Below, one piece after another: positions 27,764 to 36,504 of a DNA stretch of 64,000 bases (within the stretch, counting starts at the first letter, position 1; every line of letters begins with the position of its first letter). The notes beneath the pieces were generated by a model. The model ran no database searches and was not told the DNA's origin. It saw only the letters and a list, made by a program, of their open reading frames with translations. This stretch comes from Pseudomonas baltica (GTDB lineage Bacteria > Pseudomonadota > Gammaproteobacteria > Pseudomonadales > Pseudomonadaceae): the NCBI RefSeq assembly GCF_014235765.1, contig NZ_JACMYH010000001.1, positions 1,302,001 through 1,366,000 on the forward strand, read 5' to 3'. A program made the translations under genes and the position numbers.

Positions 27764-28960
27764 TTACTCGCTCATCAGCGCCAAGGCGCTCGCCAAGGCA
27801 TGCATGTCGGCCGGCGTGGTGTTGATGCCTGGCGTCACCCGTATGCAGGGCCCGCACGCCGAGCCAGCGCGGGCCACCGTGAAGATATTGAACTGCGCCA
27901 GCAACTGGTCGATCTTGCCTTGTTGATCCTCGACGTCGCGAAAGCGGAACGAGGCGATGCCGCACGCCAGGCGCGGATCGTCCGGCGTGAGCACTTCAAT
28001 GCCGGGCAGCGCACGCGCCGCCGGCAACCAGAGGTCGCGCAGGTAGCGCAGGCGTGCACCCTTCACCTGCCAACCGCCGAGCGCCTCATGTTCGGCAAAC
28101 ACGGTCGGCAGGCTCATCAGCGCCGGTACATTGGGCGTGCCATAAGGTGTGAGGCAGCGTATGTCGCCGGCCGGGTAGCTAGGGTTGCCCATGTCCGGCG
28201 CGAAATCGGCCAAGCGCTCGCGGCGTACGTGAATGACCCCGAGGCTGAGCGGCGCGCCGATCCATTTCTGCAAATTGAAGCCGGCCATTTCCACGCCCAT
28301 GTCGGCCAGATCGACCTCCATCTGGCCCAGTGAATGCGCGCCGTCGAGAATCACGTCGATCCCATGCGCCCTGGCCTCGGTGGCGATGGTTTTTACCGGC
28401 ATGACCAGGCCGGTGCGATGGGTGACGTGGGTCAACGCCATGAGCTTGAGCCGTGGGTGGGTGGCGAAGGCCTCACGGTAGCTGTGCAGCAGGCCGTCGT
28501 GGGTTGCAGGGTGGGCATGGACCAGGGTGACCAGCTCGACCCCGCGCGCCTGCTGCAGCCAGTCGAACGCGCCCTGTACCGAACCGTAGTCCAGGTCGCT
28601 GATCAGCACCTGGTCGCCCGGCTGCAGACGCTGGTAATTGCGGATCAGGGAATAGAGGGCTTCCGACGCGCTGCGGGCGAAAGCCAGCTCGTCGGCAGGC
28701 ACCCCCATCAGCTCGGCGAGTTGCTGGCGGATGGCTTCGGCCTGGTGCTTGTCGAAATGCTCACGGACCTGCACCGAGTTGCCGCGGTTGACCTGCCTGA
28801 TCGCATCTTCATAGGCCTGTACCACGCCCTCGCTCATGCGCCCGAAATAGCCGCCATCGAGGTTGATTGGCCCATCGTCGCGCGGGTAACGCGCTGCAAC
28901 GTCCTTCCAGAAGGTTTCATCCATGGCCAGTTCGGCAGGGCTTCGCGTTACGCAGGGCAT
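27764..28960 (-). CDS. Class V aminotransferase-fold PLP enzyme (isopenicillin N epimerase-like)
   Basis: 398 residues. PLP motifs are ILDGAHSLGQMEVDL (Asp contacting the pyridine) and the Schiff-base Lys in FNLQKWIGAPLSLGVIHVR. The family includes cysteine desulfurases, epimerases and lyases; no desulfurase Cys loop is evident. An ATG at 28924 (MDETFWKDV) is the alternative start; 28960 is preferred for a weak GAGAG upstream. No signal peptide. Divergent from an MFS exporter, possibly co-regulated. Exact reaction unknown. Confidence 0.85.
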   Translation of the reverse strand: MPCVTRSPAELAMDETFWKDVAARYPRDDGPINLDGGYFGRMSEGVVQAYEDAIRQVNRGNSVQVREHFDKHQAEAIRQQLAELMGVPADELAFARSASEALYSLIRNYQRLQPGDQVLISDLDYGSVQGAFDWLQQARGVELVTLVHAHPATHDGLLHSYREAFATHPRLKLMALTHVTHRTGLVMPVKTIATEARAHGIDVILDGAHSLGQMEVDLADMGVEMAGFNLQKWIGAPLSLGVIHVRRERLADFAPDMGNPSYPAGDIRCLTPYGTPNVPALMSLPTVFAEHEALGGWQVKGARLRYLRDLWLPAARALPGIEVLTPDDPRLACGIASFRFRDVEDQQGKIDQLLAQFNIFTVARAGSACGPCIRVTPGINTTPADMHALASALALMSE

Positions 28961-29124
28961 GACAGCGCTCTCGGTTGGAAAAGCCTGTGAGCATCGCCGC
29001 GCCGCTCGCGCGAAGCAAGCGTCGGCGCCGACCGTCGCCGGGGATGAATACAGCGCCAATGGTTATTTGACCATTCGTTCAAGAATCCCTAGGGTAGCCA
29101 GCTTCATTTTTGTCCGAGATGCTC

Positions 29125-30303
29125 ATGACCACCCGTTCCAAGCTTCCGCCGACCGTCTACCTGTTGGGTTTGACGATTTTCTCGCTGGTGACCGCCGAGT
29201 TCATGGTGGCGGGCATGATGCCTGCCCTGGCCTCGGCGTTTTCCGTGAGCCTGGCCCAGGTCGGCAACCTGATCGCCCTGTATGCGCTGGGCATGGCCCT
29301 GGGCGGGCCGCCGGTGACCATGCTGCTGCTGTCGCGCGGGATCAGCAACCAGCGCGCCCTGGTCGGGCTGCTGGCGGTGTATGTGCTGGCTGGCGCCTTG
29401 GCCGCCGCCGCGCCCACCTATACGGTGCTGGCACTGGCCCGGATCGTCATGGGGGTTTCCAGCGCGGCCTGCATCGGCCTGTGCATGACCTTGTGCGCGG
29501 GGTTGGTCAGCCTGCAGGACCGCGGCCGGGCCATTTCGGTGGTGCTGGCCGGGCTAATGCTGTCGCCGGTGGCCGGCGTGCCGGCGACCGCCTGGGTCGA
29601 GCATCACTATGGCTGGCGTGCCAGTGCCTGGTTGGTAGTGGCGCTGGCCTCGCTGTGCACGGTGCTGGTTGCCACCCGCCTGCCTCGCGCCGAGGCCGGA
29701 GACGAGCCGTCGCTGGGCAGCCAGTGGATCAGCCTGAAGAATCGCAGCCTGTGGGGTGCCTATGTCACCAGCGGACTGATCATCGGCGCCACCTTCGCCG
29801 CCTTCAGCTATTGCACGCCGATCCTCATCGAGGAAGTCGGTGTGGCGCCCGCCCAGGTGGCGCCGTTGCTGGCGCTGTACGGCGTGGCCAACGTGCTCGG
29901 CAACATGGTGGTAGGGCGCATCGCCGATCGGCACACCTACGCGGCGCTGGGTTGGGGCCTGGCGCTGCTGGTACTGGCCCTGGGCGGATTCGCCCTGGCC
30001 GGCCAGGTGTTCTGGCTGAACCTGGCCTGCTTCCTCACGGTCGGCCTGACCGGGGTGGCATTGAACCCGGCCATGGTCGCGCGGGTGATGAAAGCCGCCG
30101 AGCCCGGCGCACTGGTCAACACCCTGCACACCTCGGTCATCACCGCCGGGCTGGCACTGGGCAGCTGGGCCGGCGGCGCGGTGATCGATGCCGGGCTGGG
30201 TCTGCGAGCGCCCCTTTGGCTGGGCGCAGGCATGGCGCTGCTGGGCCTGCTCAGCCTGCTGCGACCCTGGTATCACGCTTCGCCAGCGGCCGCTGCGCGC
30301 TAG
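29125..30303 (+). CDS. MFS transporter, DHA1 family
   Basis: About 392 residues, 12 helices, with the DHA1 opening LGLTIFSLVTAEFMVAGMMPALA and the VPATAWVEHHYGWRASAW motif after helix 5. Likely an exporter of amino acids, sugars or drugs; substrate unknown. ATGs at 29119 and 29125 are both possible starts. Its 3' end is 11 bases from the convergent Na/Pi cotransporter gene. Confidence 0.87.
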   Translation: MTTRSKLPPTVYLLGLTIFSLVTAEFMVAGMMPALASAFSVSLAQVGNLIALYALGMALGGPPVTMLLLSRGISNQRALVGLLAVYVLAGALAAAAPTYTVLALARIVMGVSSAACIGLCMTLCAGLVSLQDRGRAISVVLAGLMLSPVAGVPATAWVEHHYGWRASAWLVVALASLCTVLVATRLPRAEAGDEPSLGSQWISLKNRSLWGAYVTSGLIIGATFAAFSYCTPILIEEVGVAPAQVAPLLALYGVANVLGNMVVGRIADRHTYAALGWGLALLVLALGGFALAGQVFWLNLACFLTVGLTGVALNPAMVARVMKAAEPGALVNTLHTSVITAGLALGSWAGGAVIDAGLGLRAPLWLGAGMALLGLLSLLRPWYHASPAAAAR

Positions 30304-30314
30304 CCCCAGGTCGG

Positions 30315-32003
30315 TTACAGCGGCTTGGCCAACACCCCTGCCGGGGCATGGTCGGCCGCCGTGGCTGGTTCGCCCTGATCCAGTTCACGCGACACCGACA
30401 GGCGTTCCTCAGCGATGCGCTGGACCAGATTGAGCGCGCGCTCGGCGCTGCCCAGCAATGCCAGAATCGCGCCGCGTTCATCCCAGCCAAGCTTCTGTTC
30501 GCCCTGCAGGCTACGTTCGCGCAAGGCCAGCAAGTCCTTGGCGTGGGCATTCGGCAGGTAGACCCCTTGCGGCCCCTTGCGCACTGCCGGCTCGACGATA
30601 TCGAGGATGGCGTCGATGATCTTGCGCGCGTTGGCGCTGAACACCTGACGCTCGATGCGGCGGGTGATCTGCGACAGGGTTCGGGTCAGGCTCGCGCTGA
30701 AATCCTCTTCCTCGATGAGGCTGGCCAGCAGGTTGGTCTGGCGCGCAGTCAGATCGTTCTTGAACATCTGCGCGGTGTAGCCGCGGATCTCCTGGCTCAG
30801 GGTGTCCAGCGCGTGCTCATGTTCCGTGGCGTTCTTCAGCGCCTGGGACTGGCCGCGCGCCGCATCCAGCAGCAAACCCATGCCTTGGCCATGGCGGGTC
30901 AGTTCCTGGCTGACCGCCGCGACACCGGTGTTCACGCTGGCCAGCGCGGCGCGGTCGAGATAGCGCGGCACGGCGTAGTCCTCCTCGTCGCTGCGGCTGG
31001 CGCCGATGCGCGACAGCACGCGGTCGAACACGCCGATGAAGGGAAACATCAGCGCCGTGTTGAAGATATTGAAGCCGATTGAATAGAGCCCCACTGCCAC
31101 GGGCACCAGCGGGAAGCTTTCCTTGCCGTCGACCATTTCCGAGCGGGTGACGTCCATGCCGAACAGGCCCATGGCGCCTTGCAGGATGTCCATGGACAGA
31201 AAGAACAGCGGAAACATCACTGCCACGCCGATGAAGTTGAAAGCGATGTGCGCGTAAGCGGCGCGCTTGGAGTTCTTCGACAGGTTCAGCGAAGCCAGCC
31301 ATGAGGTGACGGTGGTGCCCAGGTCGGCGCCCAGGGAGAACGCGACGGCGGTCTGCCAGTCCAGGATGCCCGCGGCGCCCAGGCCCATGACGATGCCGAT
31401 GGTGGCTGAGGACGAATGGATCATCGCGGTGATGCCCGCGGCAGTCAGCACGCAGATGGCCAGCCCGGTATAGCTGTCGGCCTGCAGACTGGAAATGACC
31501 GACATCACCTCGGGCAGGCCGCGCAGGGGTTTGAGGCCGCCGGTGAGCAGGTTCAGGCCATAGAAGATCAGCGAGAAGCCAATGATGGCCAGCGCGAGGT
31601 GACGGGTTTTCTCGCTCTTGCTGAACACGTAGACCAGGGCAAACACCCCGGCGAAGATCAGCCCCAGCGGACCCAGCGGCATGGCGATCAGGCCGTTGCC
31701 CAGGGTGGTGCCGATGTTGGCCCCCATGATCACGCTGATGGCGGGTCGCAGGCCGACCACGCCGGCGTTGACCAGGCCAACCACCATGACTGTCATGGCC
31801 GTGCTCGATTGCAGCACGCCGGTGATCACCGTGCCGGCGGCCAAGCCTTTCACCGGCGTGCCGGCCAGCTTGGCGAGCCAGGCGCGCATGCGGTTGGCCG
31901 CCAGGTTGTTGATGCCATCGGACATGAACTCCAGGCCGAGCATGAAGATGCCCAGACCACCGATGACGGGGACCAGCAGGTCTTTGAAGATATCGATTTC
32001 CAT
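30315..32003 (-). CDS. Na/Pi cotransporter family protein (YjbB/NptA-like)
   Basis: 562-residue membrane protein with two inverted Na_Pi_cotrans repeats: TGVLQSSTAMTVMVVGLVNAG (about 60-80) and AMIHSSSATIGIVMGLGAAG (about 195-215), the QSS-type motifs that bind sodium and phosphate. The C-terminal third (from about 350) is a helical PhoU-like cytoplasmic domain. YjbB-type proteins can export or import phosphate. A possible PHO box lies 68 bases upstream. Confidence 0.92.
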   Translation of the reverse strand: MEIDIFKDLLVPVIGGLGIFMLGLEFMSDGINNLAANRMRAWLAKLAGTPVKGLAAGTVITGVLQSSTAMTVMVVGLVNAGVVGLRPAISVIMGANIGTTLGNGLIAMPLGPLGLIFAGVFALVYVFSKSEKTRHLALAIIGFSLIFYGLNLLTGGLKPLRGLPEVMSVISSLQADSYTGLAICVLTAAGITAMIHSSSATIGIVMGLGAAGILDWQTAVAFSLGADLGTTVTSWLASLNLSKNSKRAAYAHIAFNFIGVAVMFPLFFLSMDILQGAMGLFGMDVTRSEMVDGKESFPLVPVAVGLYSIGFNIFNTALMFPFIGVFDRVLSRIGASRSDEEDYAVPRYLDRAALASVNTGVAAVSQELTRHGQGMGLLLDAARGQSQALKNATEHEHALDTLSQEIRGYTAQMFKNDLTARQTNLLASLIEEEDFSASLTRTLSQITRRIERQVFSANARKIIDAILDIVEPAVRKGPQGVYLPNAHAKDLLALRERSLQGEQKLGWDERGAILALLGSAERALNLVQRIAEERLSVSRELDQGEPATAADHAPAGVLAKPL

Positions 32004-32070
32004 GGCGGCTCTTTGCGGTAGGGAAGAAGGCCGGCGCCCGGGGTGTGATGATCGAAGCTAGACATGAAAT

Positions 32071-32088
32071 GTGACATATGGGTGACGC
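32071..32088 (-). promoter_or_regulatory. Possible PHO box before the Na/Pi cotransporter
   Basis: On the minus strand GCGTCAC-CCAT-ATGTCAC is a direct repeat with the 11-base period of the PHO box CTGTCAT-N4-CTGTCAT, matching 9 of 14 positions. The neighbour's phosphate role makes it more credible, but the score is modest. Confidence 0.35.
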
Positions 32089-32136
32089 GTCGGCCCTGTA
32101 GGCCCTGGCCGCGACCACCGGTACATCCGGGACCCC

Positions 32137-32223
32137 GTAGGAGCGGTCATCGGCCGCGAATGGAGCGCCACGGATCGGCTGATGCATCGTGGCGCCGGGT
32201 TCGCGGCCGATGACCGCTCCTAC
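32137..32223. repeat. REPIN with perfect 24-bp arms
   Basis: The arm GTAGGAGCGGTCATCGGCCG plus CGAA (32137-32160) and its exact reverse complement (32200-32223) flank 39 bases that form a weaker inner palindrome. It lies in the 344-base gap 32004-32347, which otherwise holds the possible PHO box and the Fur box; no gene is seen. Confidence 0.88.
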
Positions 32224-32305
32224 AAGCCAGCGAGCAATTCGCAGAATGGAAGGCGGTTTTTTTGATACGCCTGCGCCATGTGTAGGAATTTTCTGAGACA
32301 ATAGT

Positions 32306-32324
32306 GCTAACGATTCGCATTAAC
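32306..32324 (+). promoter_or_regulatory. Fur box upstream of the TonB-dependent receptor
   Basis: GCTAACGATTCGCATTAAC matches the 19-bp Fur consensus GATAATGATAATCATTATC at 13 positions and is centred about 33 bases before the receptor ATG, so bound Fur-Fe would block the promoter. Confidence 0.65.
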
Positions 32325-32347
32325 CTTGTCTGGCCAGGAAGCTTTAC

Positions 32348-34528
32348 ATGTCACGCCCTACCCCGCTGCAACGCCCCCACGCTCCGCGCAATCTGTTGGC
32401 CATGGCCATCTGCATGGCCACGATGGCCCCGGCACTGGCCGCCGATGGCACCCAGACCCAGGGACAGACGGCCCCGGGCGTCATCGAATTGGGTGCCAGC
32501 CAGATCACCTCGGACTCGTTCCAGCTGGGCAGCTTCACCGAAGGCTCGCAGTCCTACACCACCGGCGCCATGGCAACCGCCACCAAGCTGCCGCTTAGCC
32601 TGCGCGAAACGCCGCAATCGGTGACCGTGATCACCCGTCAGCGCATGGATGACCAGGCCATGACCAGCATCAACGATGCGGTGCGCGCCACCCCGGGCCT
32701 GTTCCTCAACTATGCCAACGGCCCCGGCCGCCAGGCCTATTCGGCGCGCGGCTTCGACATCGACAACTTGATGTACGACGGCATACCCAGCGGCTATTCG
32801 GGCGTAACCATCGGTGCCCAGCCCAACCTGGCCATGTTCGATCGGGTCGAGGTCGTGCGCGGCGCGACAGGGCTGGTGACCGGTGCCGGCAACCCCTCGG
32901 CGGCGATCAACCTGGTGCGCAAACGGCCATTGGCCGAGCAGAAGGTGACCTTGACCGGCGCTGCCGGCAGCCACGACGACTACCGTGGCGAGATCGACGC
33001 GTCCAGCCCGCTCAACGAGGCCGGCACGTTGCGGGGCCGAGTGGTGGGTTCGTACCGAGACGCAAACAGTTTCATCGACGGCGTCGAAGAGGACCACGGC
33101 CTGTTCTACGCCGTCACCGAGGCGGACCTGGGCGAAGACACCCTGCTGACCCTCGGTTTCTCCCATCAGAAAGACAAGACCAACTACTTCTGGGGCTCCT
33201 CGATGATCGGCCAGGACGGCCATCATCTGGACCTGCCGCGTTCCTACAATCCGGGTACCGACTGGGAAAACAAGGACCAGGAAATCAATACCGTGTTCGC
33301 CGAAGTGCGCCAGCGCCTGGCCAACGACTGGAACCTGCAGGTCAACGCCAACTACGCCGAGCAGAACGGCTTGTTCTCCGGCTCTTATCAGTCGCGCTGG
33401 GTCAACAACACGCTGGCACGTACCGTCTACCAGTCCGCCCACGACGAAAACCAGGCCGGCCTCGATGCCTTTGCCAGCGGTCCTTTCCAGGCGTTCGGGC
33501 GAACGCACGAACTGGTCGTGGGGGCCAGCAAGCGCATCTACGACATGACCACCCACAACTACGACCCGTACGACACCAACTGGCCGATCGACGCCGGCAA
33601 GCCGAACTTCACCCACACCGACAACGGCCGCGAAGTCACTACCCAGGATGGCGTGTACCTGACCACGCGGCTGAGCCTTGCCGACCCGCTGAAGCTGATC
33701 CTGGGTGGTCGGGTGGACTGGTACGACTATGACAATCGCGACGGCGAAGGCGACTACAAGGTGACTCGCAACGTCACCCGCTACGCCGGCCTGATCTACA
33801 CGCTGGACGACCACCATTCGGTGTACGCCAGCTACAGCGATATCTTCACCCCGCAGAGCGCGCAGGACACCAGCGGCACGCCGGTCAAGCCGATCGTGGG
33901 CAAGAACTACGAAATCGGCATCAAGGGCGAGTACTTCGACGGCGCCTTGAACGCCAGCCTGGCGTTGTTCCGGGTCGACCAGGAAAACCGCGCGGTGCAG
34001 ATCTTCGTCGACAACTGCCCGCAACTCAGCTGCTACGAAGCCTCGGGCGAGGTGCGCAGCCAGGGTATCGACTTCGAGCTGCAAGGGGCGCTGACCGATA
34101 ACTGGCAGGTGGGCGGTGGCTACACCTACGCGCGGGTCCACACGCTCAAGGACAACGCGAACCCACAGAATGAAAACCAGCGTTTCGACACCGACATTCC
34201 CGAGCACCTGTTCAAGGTCACCACCAGCTACCGCTTCCAGGGCCCGTTGGAAAAACTGCGCGTGGGCGGCACCTTGTCCTGGCAGAGCCGCCTGTACAAC
34301 GACATCGACCTGGCCGACGGCAGCCGCTACCGCCTGGAACAGGGTGGCTATGCCATCACCGACCTGATGGCCGGCTATCAGGTCAACCGCAACCTGGACC
34401 TGCAGTTGAATGCCAACAACGTGTTCGACCGCAAGTACTACAATGCCATCGCCAACTCGACCAGCTATGGCGGCGACAGCTACGGCAATCCGCGCAACCT
34501 GATGCTGACGGCCAAGTACAGCTTCTGA
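32348..34528 (+). CDS. TonB-dependent siderophore receptor (FhuE/FpvA-like)
   Basis: 726-residue outer-membrane receptor. The signal peptide ends near MAPALAADG (about residue 32). The plug domain (about 75-180) has LRETPQSVTVITRQRMDDQAM and FDRVEVVRGATGLVTGAGNPSAAINLVRKRP (two parts); the 22-strand barrel ends LMLTAKYSF with the terminal Phe. There is no extended N-terminal signalling domain, so it should not work through a surface-signalling sigma/anti-sigma pair. Likely takes up a foreign ferric siderophore; no biosynthetic or ABC genes are adjacent. Ribosome site AGGAAG. Confidence 0.93.
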   Translation: MSRPTPLQRPHAPRNLLAMAICMATMAPALAADGTQTQGQTAPGVIELGASQITSDSFQLGSFTEGSQSYTTGAMATATKLPLSLRETPQSVTVITRQRMDDQAMTSINDAVRATPGLFLNYANGPGRQAYSARGFDIDNLMYDGIPSGYSGVTIGAQPNLAMFDRVEVVRGATGLVTGAGNPSAAINLVRKRPLAEQKVTLTGAAGSHDDYRGEIDASSPLNEAGTLRGRVVGSYRDANSFIDGVEEDHGLFYAVTEADLGEDTLLTLGFSHQKDKTNYFWGSSMIGQDGHHLDLPRSYNPGTDWENKDQEINTVFAEVRQRLANDWNLQVNANYAEQNGLFSGSYQSRWVNNTLARTVYQSAHDENQAGLDAFASGPFQAFGRTHELVVGASKRIYDMTTHNYDPYDTNWPIDAGKPNFTHTDNGREVTTQDGVYLTTRLSLADPLKLILGGRVDWYDYDNRDGEGDYKVTRNVTRYAGLIYTLDDHHSVYASYSDIFTPQSAQDTSGTPVKPIVGKNYEIGIKGEYFDGALNASLALFRVDQENRAVQIFVDNCPQLSCYEASGEVRSQGIDFELQGALTDNWQVGGGYTYARVHTLKDNANPQNENQRFDTDIPEHLFKVTTSYRFQGPLEKLRVGGTLSWQSRLYNDIDLADGSRYRLEQGGYAITDLMAGYQVNRNLDLQLNANNVFDRKYYNAIANSTSYGGDSYGNPRNLMLTAKYSF

Positions 34529-34596
34529 TCGGGCGCAACAAGCGGGTCGATGAGCAGTACTGGTATCATCGCCCCACTTTCCGCTTGGGCCACGCC

Positions 34597-34758
34597 ATGA
34601 ATCGCCGTAAGAAAATCAAACAGCTGTTGCAGGCACACGCCAAGAAGGCCAGCGCCAAGCTGGCGCCACAGAGCAAGGACCGCTACATCAGCAAGGCCGA
34701 TCGGGCGAAGCTGGCGCTCGAGGCGGATGCCCCAAGCCCGGCCGCCGAGCAGGACTGA
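34597..34758 (+). CDS. DUF2986 small basic protein
   Basis: 53 residues: MNRRKKIKQLLQAHAKKASA, then KLAPQSKDRYISKADRAKLA and an acidic tail. The lysine/arginine-rich N-terminus and the YISKADRAKL motif match the short DUF2986 family. Function unknown. It starts 68 bases after the receptor gene; whether it shares the transcript is unclear. Confidence 0.85.
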   Translation: MNRRKKIKQLLQAHAKKASAKLAPQSKDRYISKADRAKLALEADAPSPAAEQD

Positions 34759-34908
34759 CGCGAGTTCGGGTGGCGCGTCACGGGCCATGCGGCGGCAGTG
34801 TGCGGTCGCCTGTCAGGGCGCAGGGTAGCTATCCATGAACGCCCCCTTAGAACGTTCGACCGCAGTGCCGGGTCCTATCGGTACGATCCTTGTCCCGGGC
34901 GGTGCAGC

Positions 34909-35679
34909 ATGGCGTTGATACCCGATCTATCCAGTGGCGCCTGCGCGCTGATCTGTGGTGCCAGTCAGGGCATCGGCTTGGCGTTATGCGAGCAGCTGTT
35001 GCAGCGTGAGGATGTCGCGCAGGTGTTTGCGGTCTCCCGCGAGGCCACCACGAGCGTCGAACTCGCGGCATTGGCCCAGCGCCATGGATCGCGGTTGGTC
35101 ACCCATGATTGTGATGCGCGCGATGAGCAGGCGCTGCAGCGGCTGGCCAGTGCAGTAGCGGGCGATTGCAATCATTTGCACCTGGTGATCAGCACGCTGG
35201 GCATTCTGCATCAGGACGGCGCGCGGCCGGAAAAAGGTCTGGCGCAACTGGAGCTGAGCAGTCTGCAGGCCAGTTTTGCCACCAATGCCTTTGCGCCGGT
35301 GCTGCTGCTCAAGCATCTGCTGCCGTTGTTGCGCAAACAGCCTACGACCTTCGCGGCGCTGTCGGCCCGCGTCGGTTCGATCGGCGACAACCGCCTGGGT
35401 GGCTGGTACAGCTATCGCGCCAGCAAGGCGGCGCTCAACCAGCTGCTGCGCACTGCCAGCATCGAGCTCAAGCGTTTGAACCCCGCCGCCACGGTCCTGG
35501 CCTTGCACCCGGGCACCACCGACACCCGCCTGTCCCAGCCCTTTCAAGCCAACGTGCCGGCCGACAAACTGTTCGACCCCGACTTCGCCGCACGCTGCCT
35601 GCTCGAATTGATCGGCCAGCACGGACCGACGCAGACCGGCAGCTTCTGGGCCTGGGATGGGCAACCCATACAGTGGTGA
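34909..35679 (+). CDS. Short-chain dehydrogenase/reductase (CsgA/YciK-like small SDR)
   Basis: 256 residues, Rossmann fold. ICGASQGIGLALCEQLL is the nucleotide-binding glycine motif (GxxxGxG), followed by STLGIL in place of NNAG, and the active site Ser plus YxxxK appears as WYSYRASKAALNQ. Substrate unknown. The ATG at 34909 starts the conserved fold; the longer frame to 34798 adds an unconserved leader. Convergent with trmK. Confidence 0.85.
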   Translation: MALIPDLSSGACALICGASQGIGLALCEQLLQREDVAQVFAVSREATTSVELAALAQRHGSRLVTHDCDARDEQALQRLASAVAGDCNHLHLVISTLGILHQDGARPEKGLAQLELSSLQASFATNAFAPVLLLKHLLPLLRKQPTTFAALSARVGSIGDNRLGGWYSYRASKAALNQLLRTASIELKRLNPAATVLALHPGTTDTRLSQPFQANVPADKLFDPDFAARCLLELIGQHGPTQTGSFWAWDGQPIQW

Positions 35680-35702
35680 GTCCGACGCACCGCGTAAGCT
35701 GT

Positions 35703-35727
35703 AACGAGGCTTGCGCCGCTGCTACAA
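35703..35727. repeat. REP half-site covering the trmK stop codon
   Basis: CTTGCGCCGCTGCTACA belongs to the GTAGCAGCGGCGCAAGCCGCG family of the large arrays. The TAG in its first bases (minus strand) is the stop codon of trmK. Confidence 0.75.
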
Positions 35728-36444
35728 GGGATTGAGGGATTCGATCCAGTCGATGTGTTCGGCCAGCTCCACTCGTTTGCTTTCGAGCCCGTTCTGCCGG
35801 GCGTGGGCCAGCCGCTCGAGGGTGCGGCGCTTGAGGTGCAGCAGGCGTTGCCACTTGGCCAGGAACGCCGGCGTGCGTTGCTGCAGTTGCAAGGGCCCGA
35901 AAAACAATTCCTGTGGGCTGTACGCGACCGGCTCGCCAGGGTCAGCGACGATGATCTCGTAGTCGAAGCGATTTTCCCGCAGCACCTCTTCATGGCGGAT
36001 GCCATAGCCATTGTCCATCAGCCACTGCCGCAGGTGGCGTTCACCGCCATTGGGCTGCAGGATCAACCGCTCGCCGGTGCTCAAACGCGCCTTGCCCGCC
36101 TGCAGAATGTCGCGAATGGTTTCGCCGCCCATCCCGCAGAGGGTCACGGCCGTGATCCGGTCGCTCGCTTCGATTGCCGCCAGGCCGTCGGCCTGACGCA
36201 CGCTGATGCAATGCGCCAGCCCGTTCTCGTCAACGCTGCGCCGGGCCGCCAGAAACGGCGTCAGGGCGACCTCCCCGACCACGGCCCGAGGGACGATGCC
36301 ACGCAGGACCAAGGCCACCGGCAGGTAGGCATGATCCGAACCGATGTCAGCCAGGCGCGCGCCGGCGGGGACCTGGGCGGCGACCTGCTCCAGGCGGTGA
36401 GACAAGCTCTGCGGGTTCACGAGGCAACGATTCTCCAGGTTCAA
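35722..36444 (-). CDS. trmK: TrmK-family tRNA (adenine-22-N1)-methyltransferase
   Basis: 240 residues with the SAM motif RLADIGSDHAYLPVALVLRG (residues 29-48), the TrmK motif TLCGMGGETIRDIL, and ILQPNGGERHLRQWLMDNGY. The C-terminal part is a helical coiled coil that grips tRNA. Established members methylate N1 of A22 in tRNA. The stop codon is inside a REP half-site. The start could be a few codons downstream. Confidence 0.88.
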   Translation of the reverse strand: MNLENRCLVNPQSLSHRLEQVAAQVPAGARLADIGSDHAYLPVALVLRGIVPRAVVGEVALTPFLAARRSVDENGLAHCISVRQADGLAAIEASDRITAVTLCGMGGETIRDILQAGKARLSTGERLILQPNGGERHLRQWLMDNGYGIRHEEVLRENRFDYEIIVADPGEPVAYSPQELFFGPLQLQQRTPAFLAKWQRLLHLKRRTLERLAHARQNGLESKRVELAEHIDWIESLNPL

Positions 36445-36504
36445 CGCGTGCCGTTCAGGCCCGCATGGGCGGGCATTCTGGCGAGCACGCCAGCGTATTT
36501 CAAC

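Noticed and set aside
34835..34918. A 27-codon open frame overlapping the SDR start
   Set aside because: It has a start and an overlapping stop, but no strong ribosome site or recognisable leader-peptide feature.
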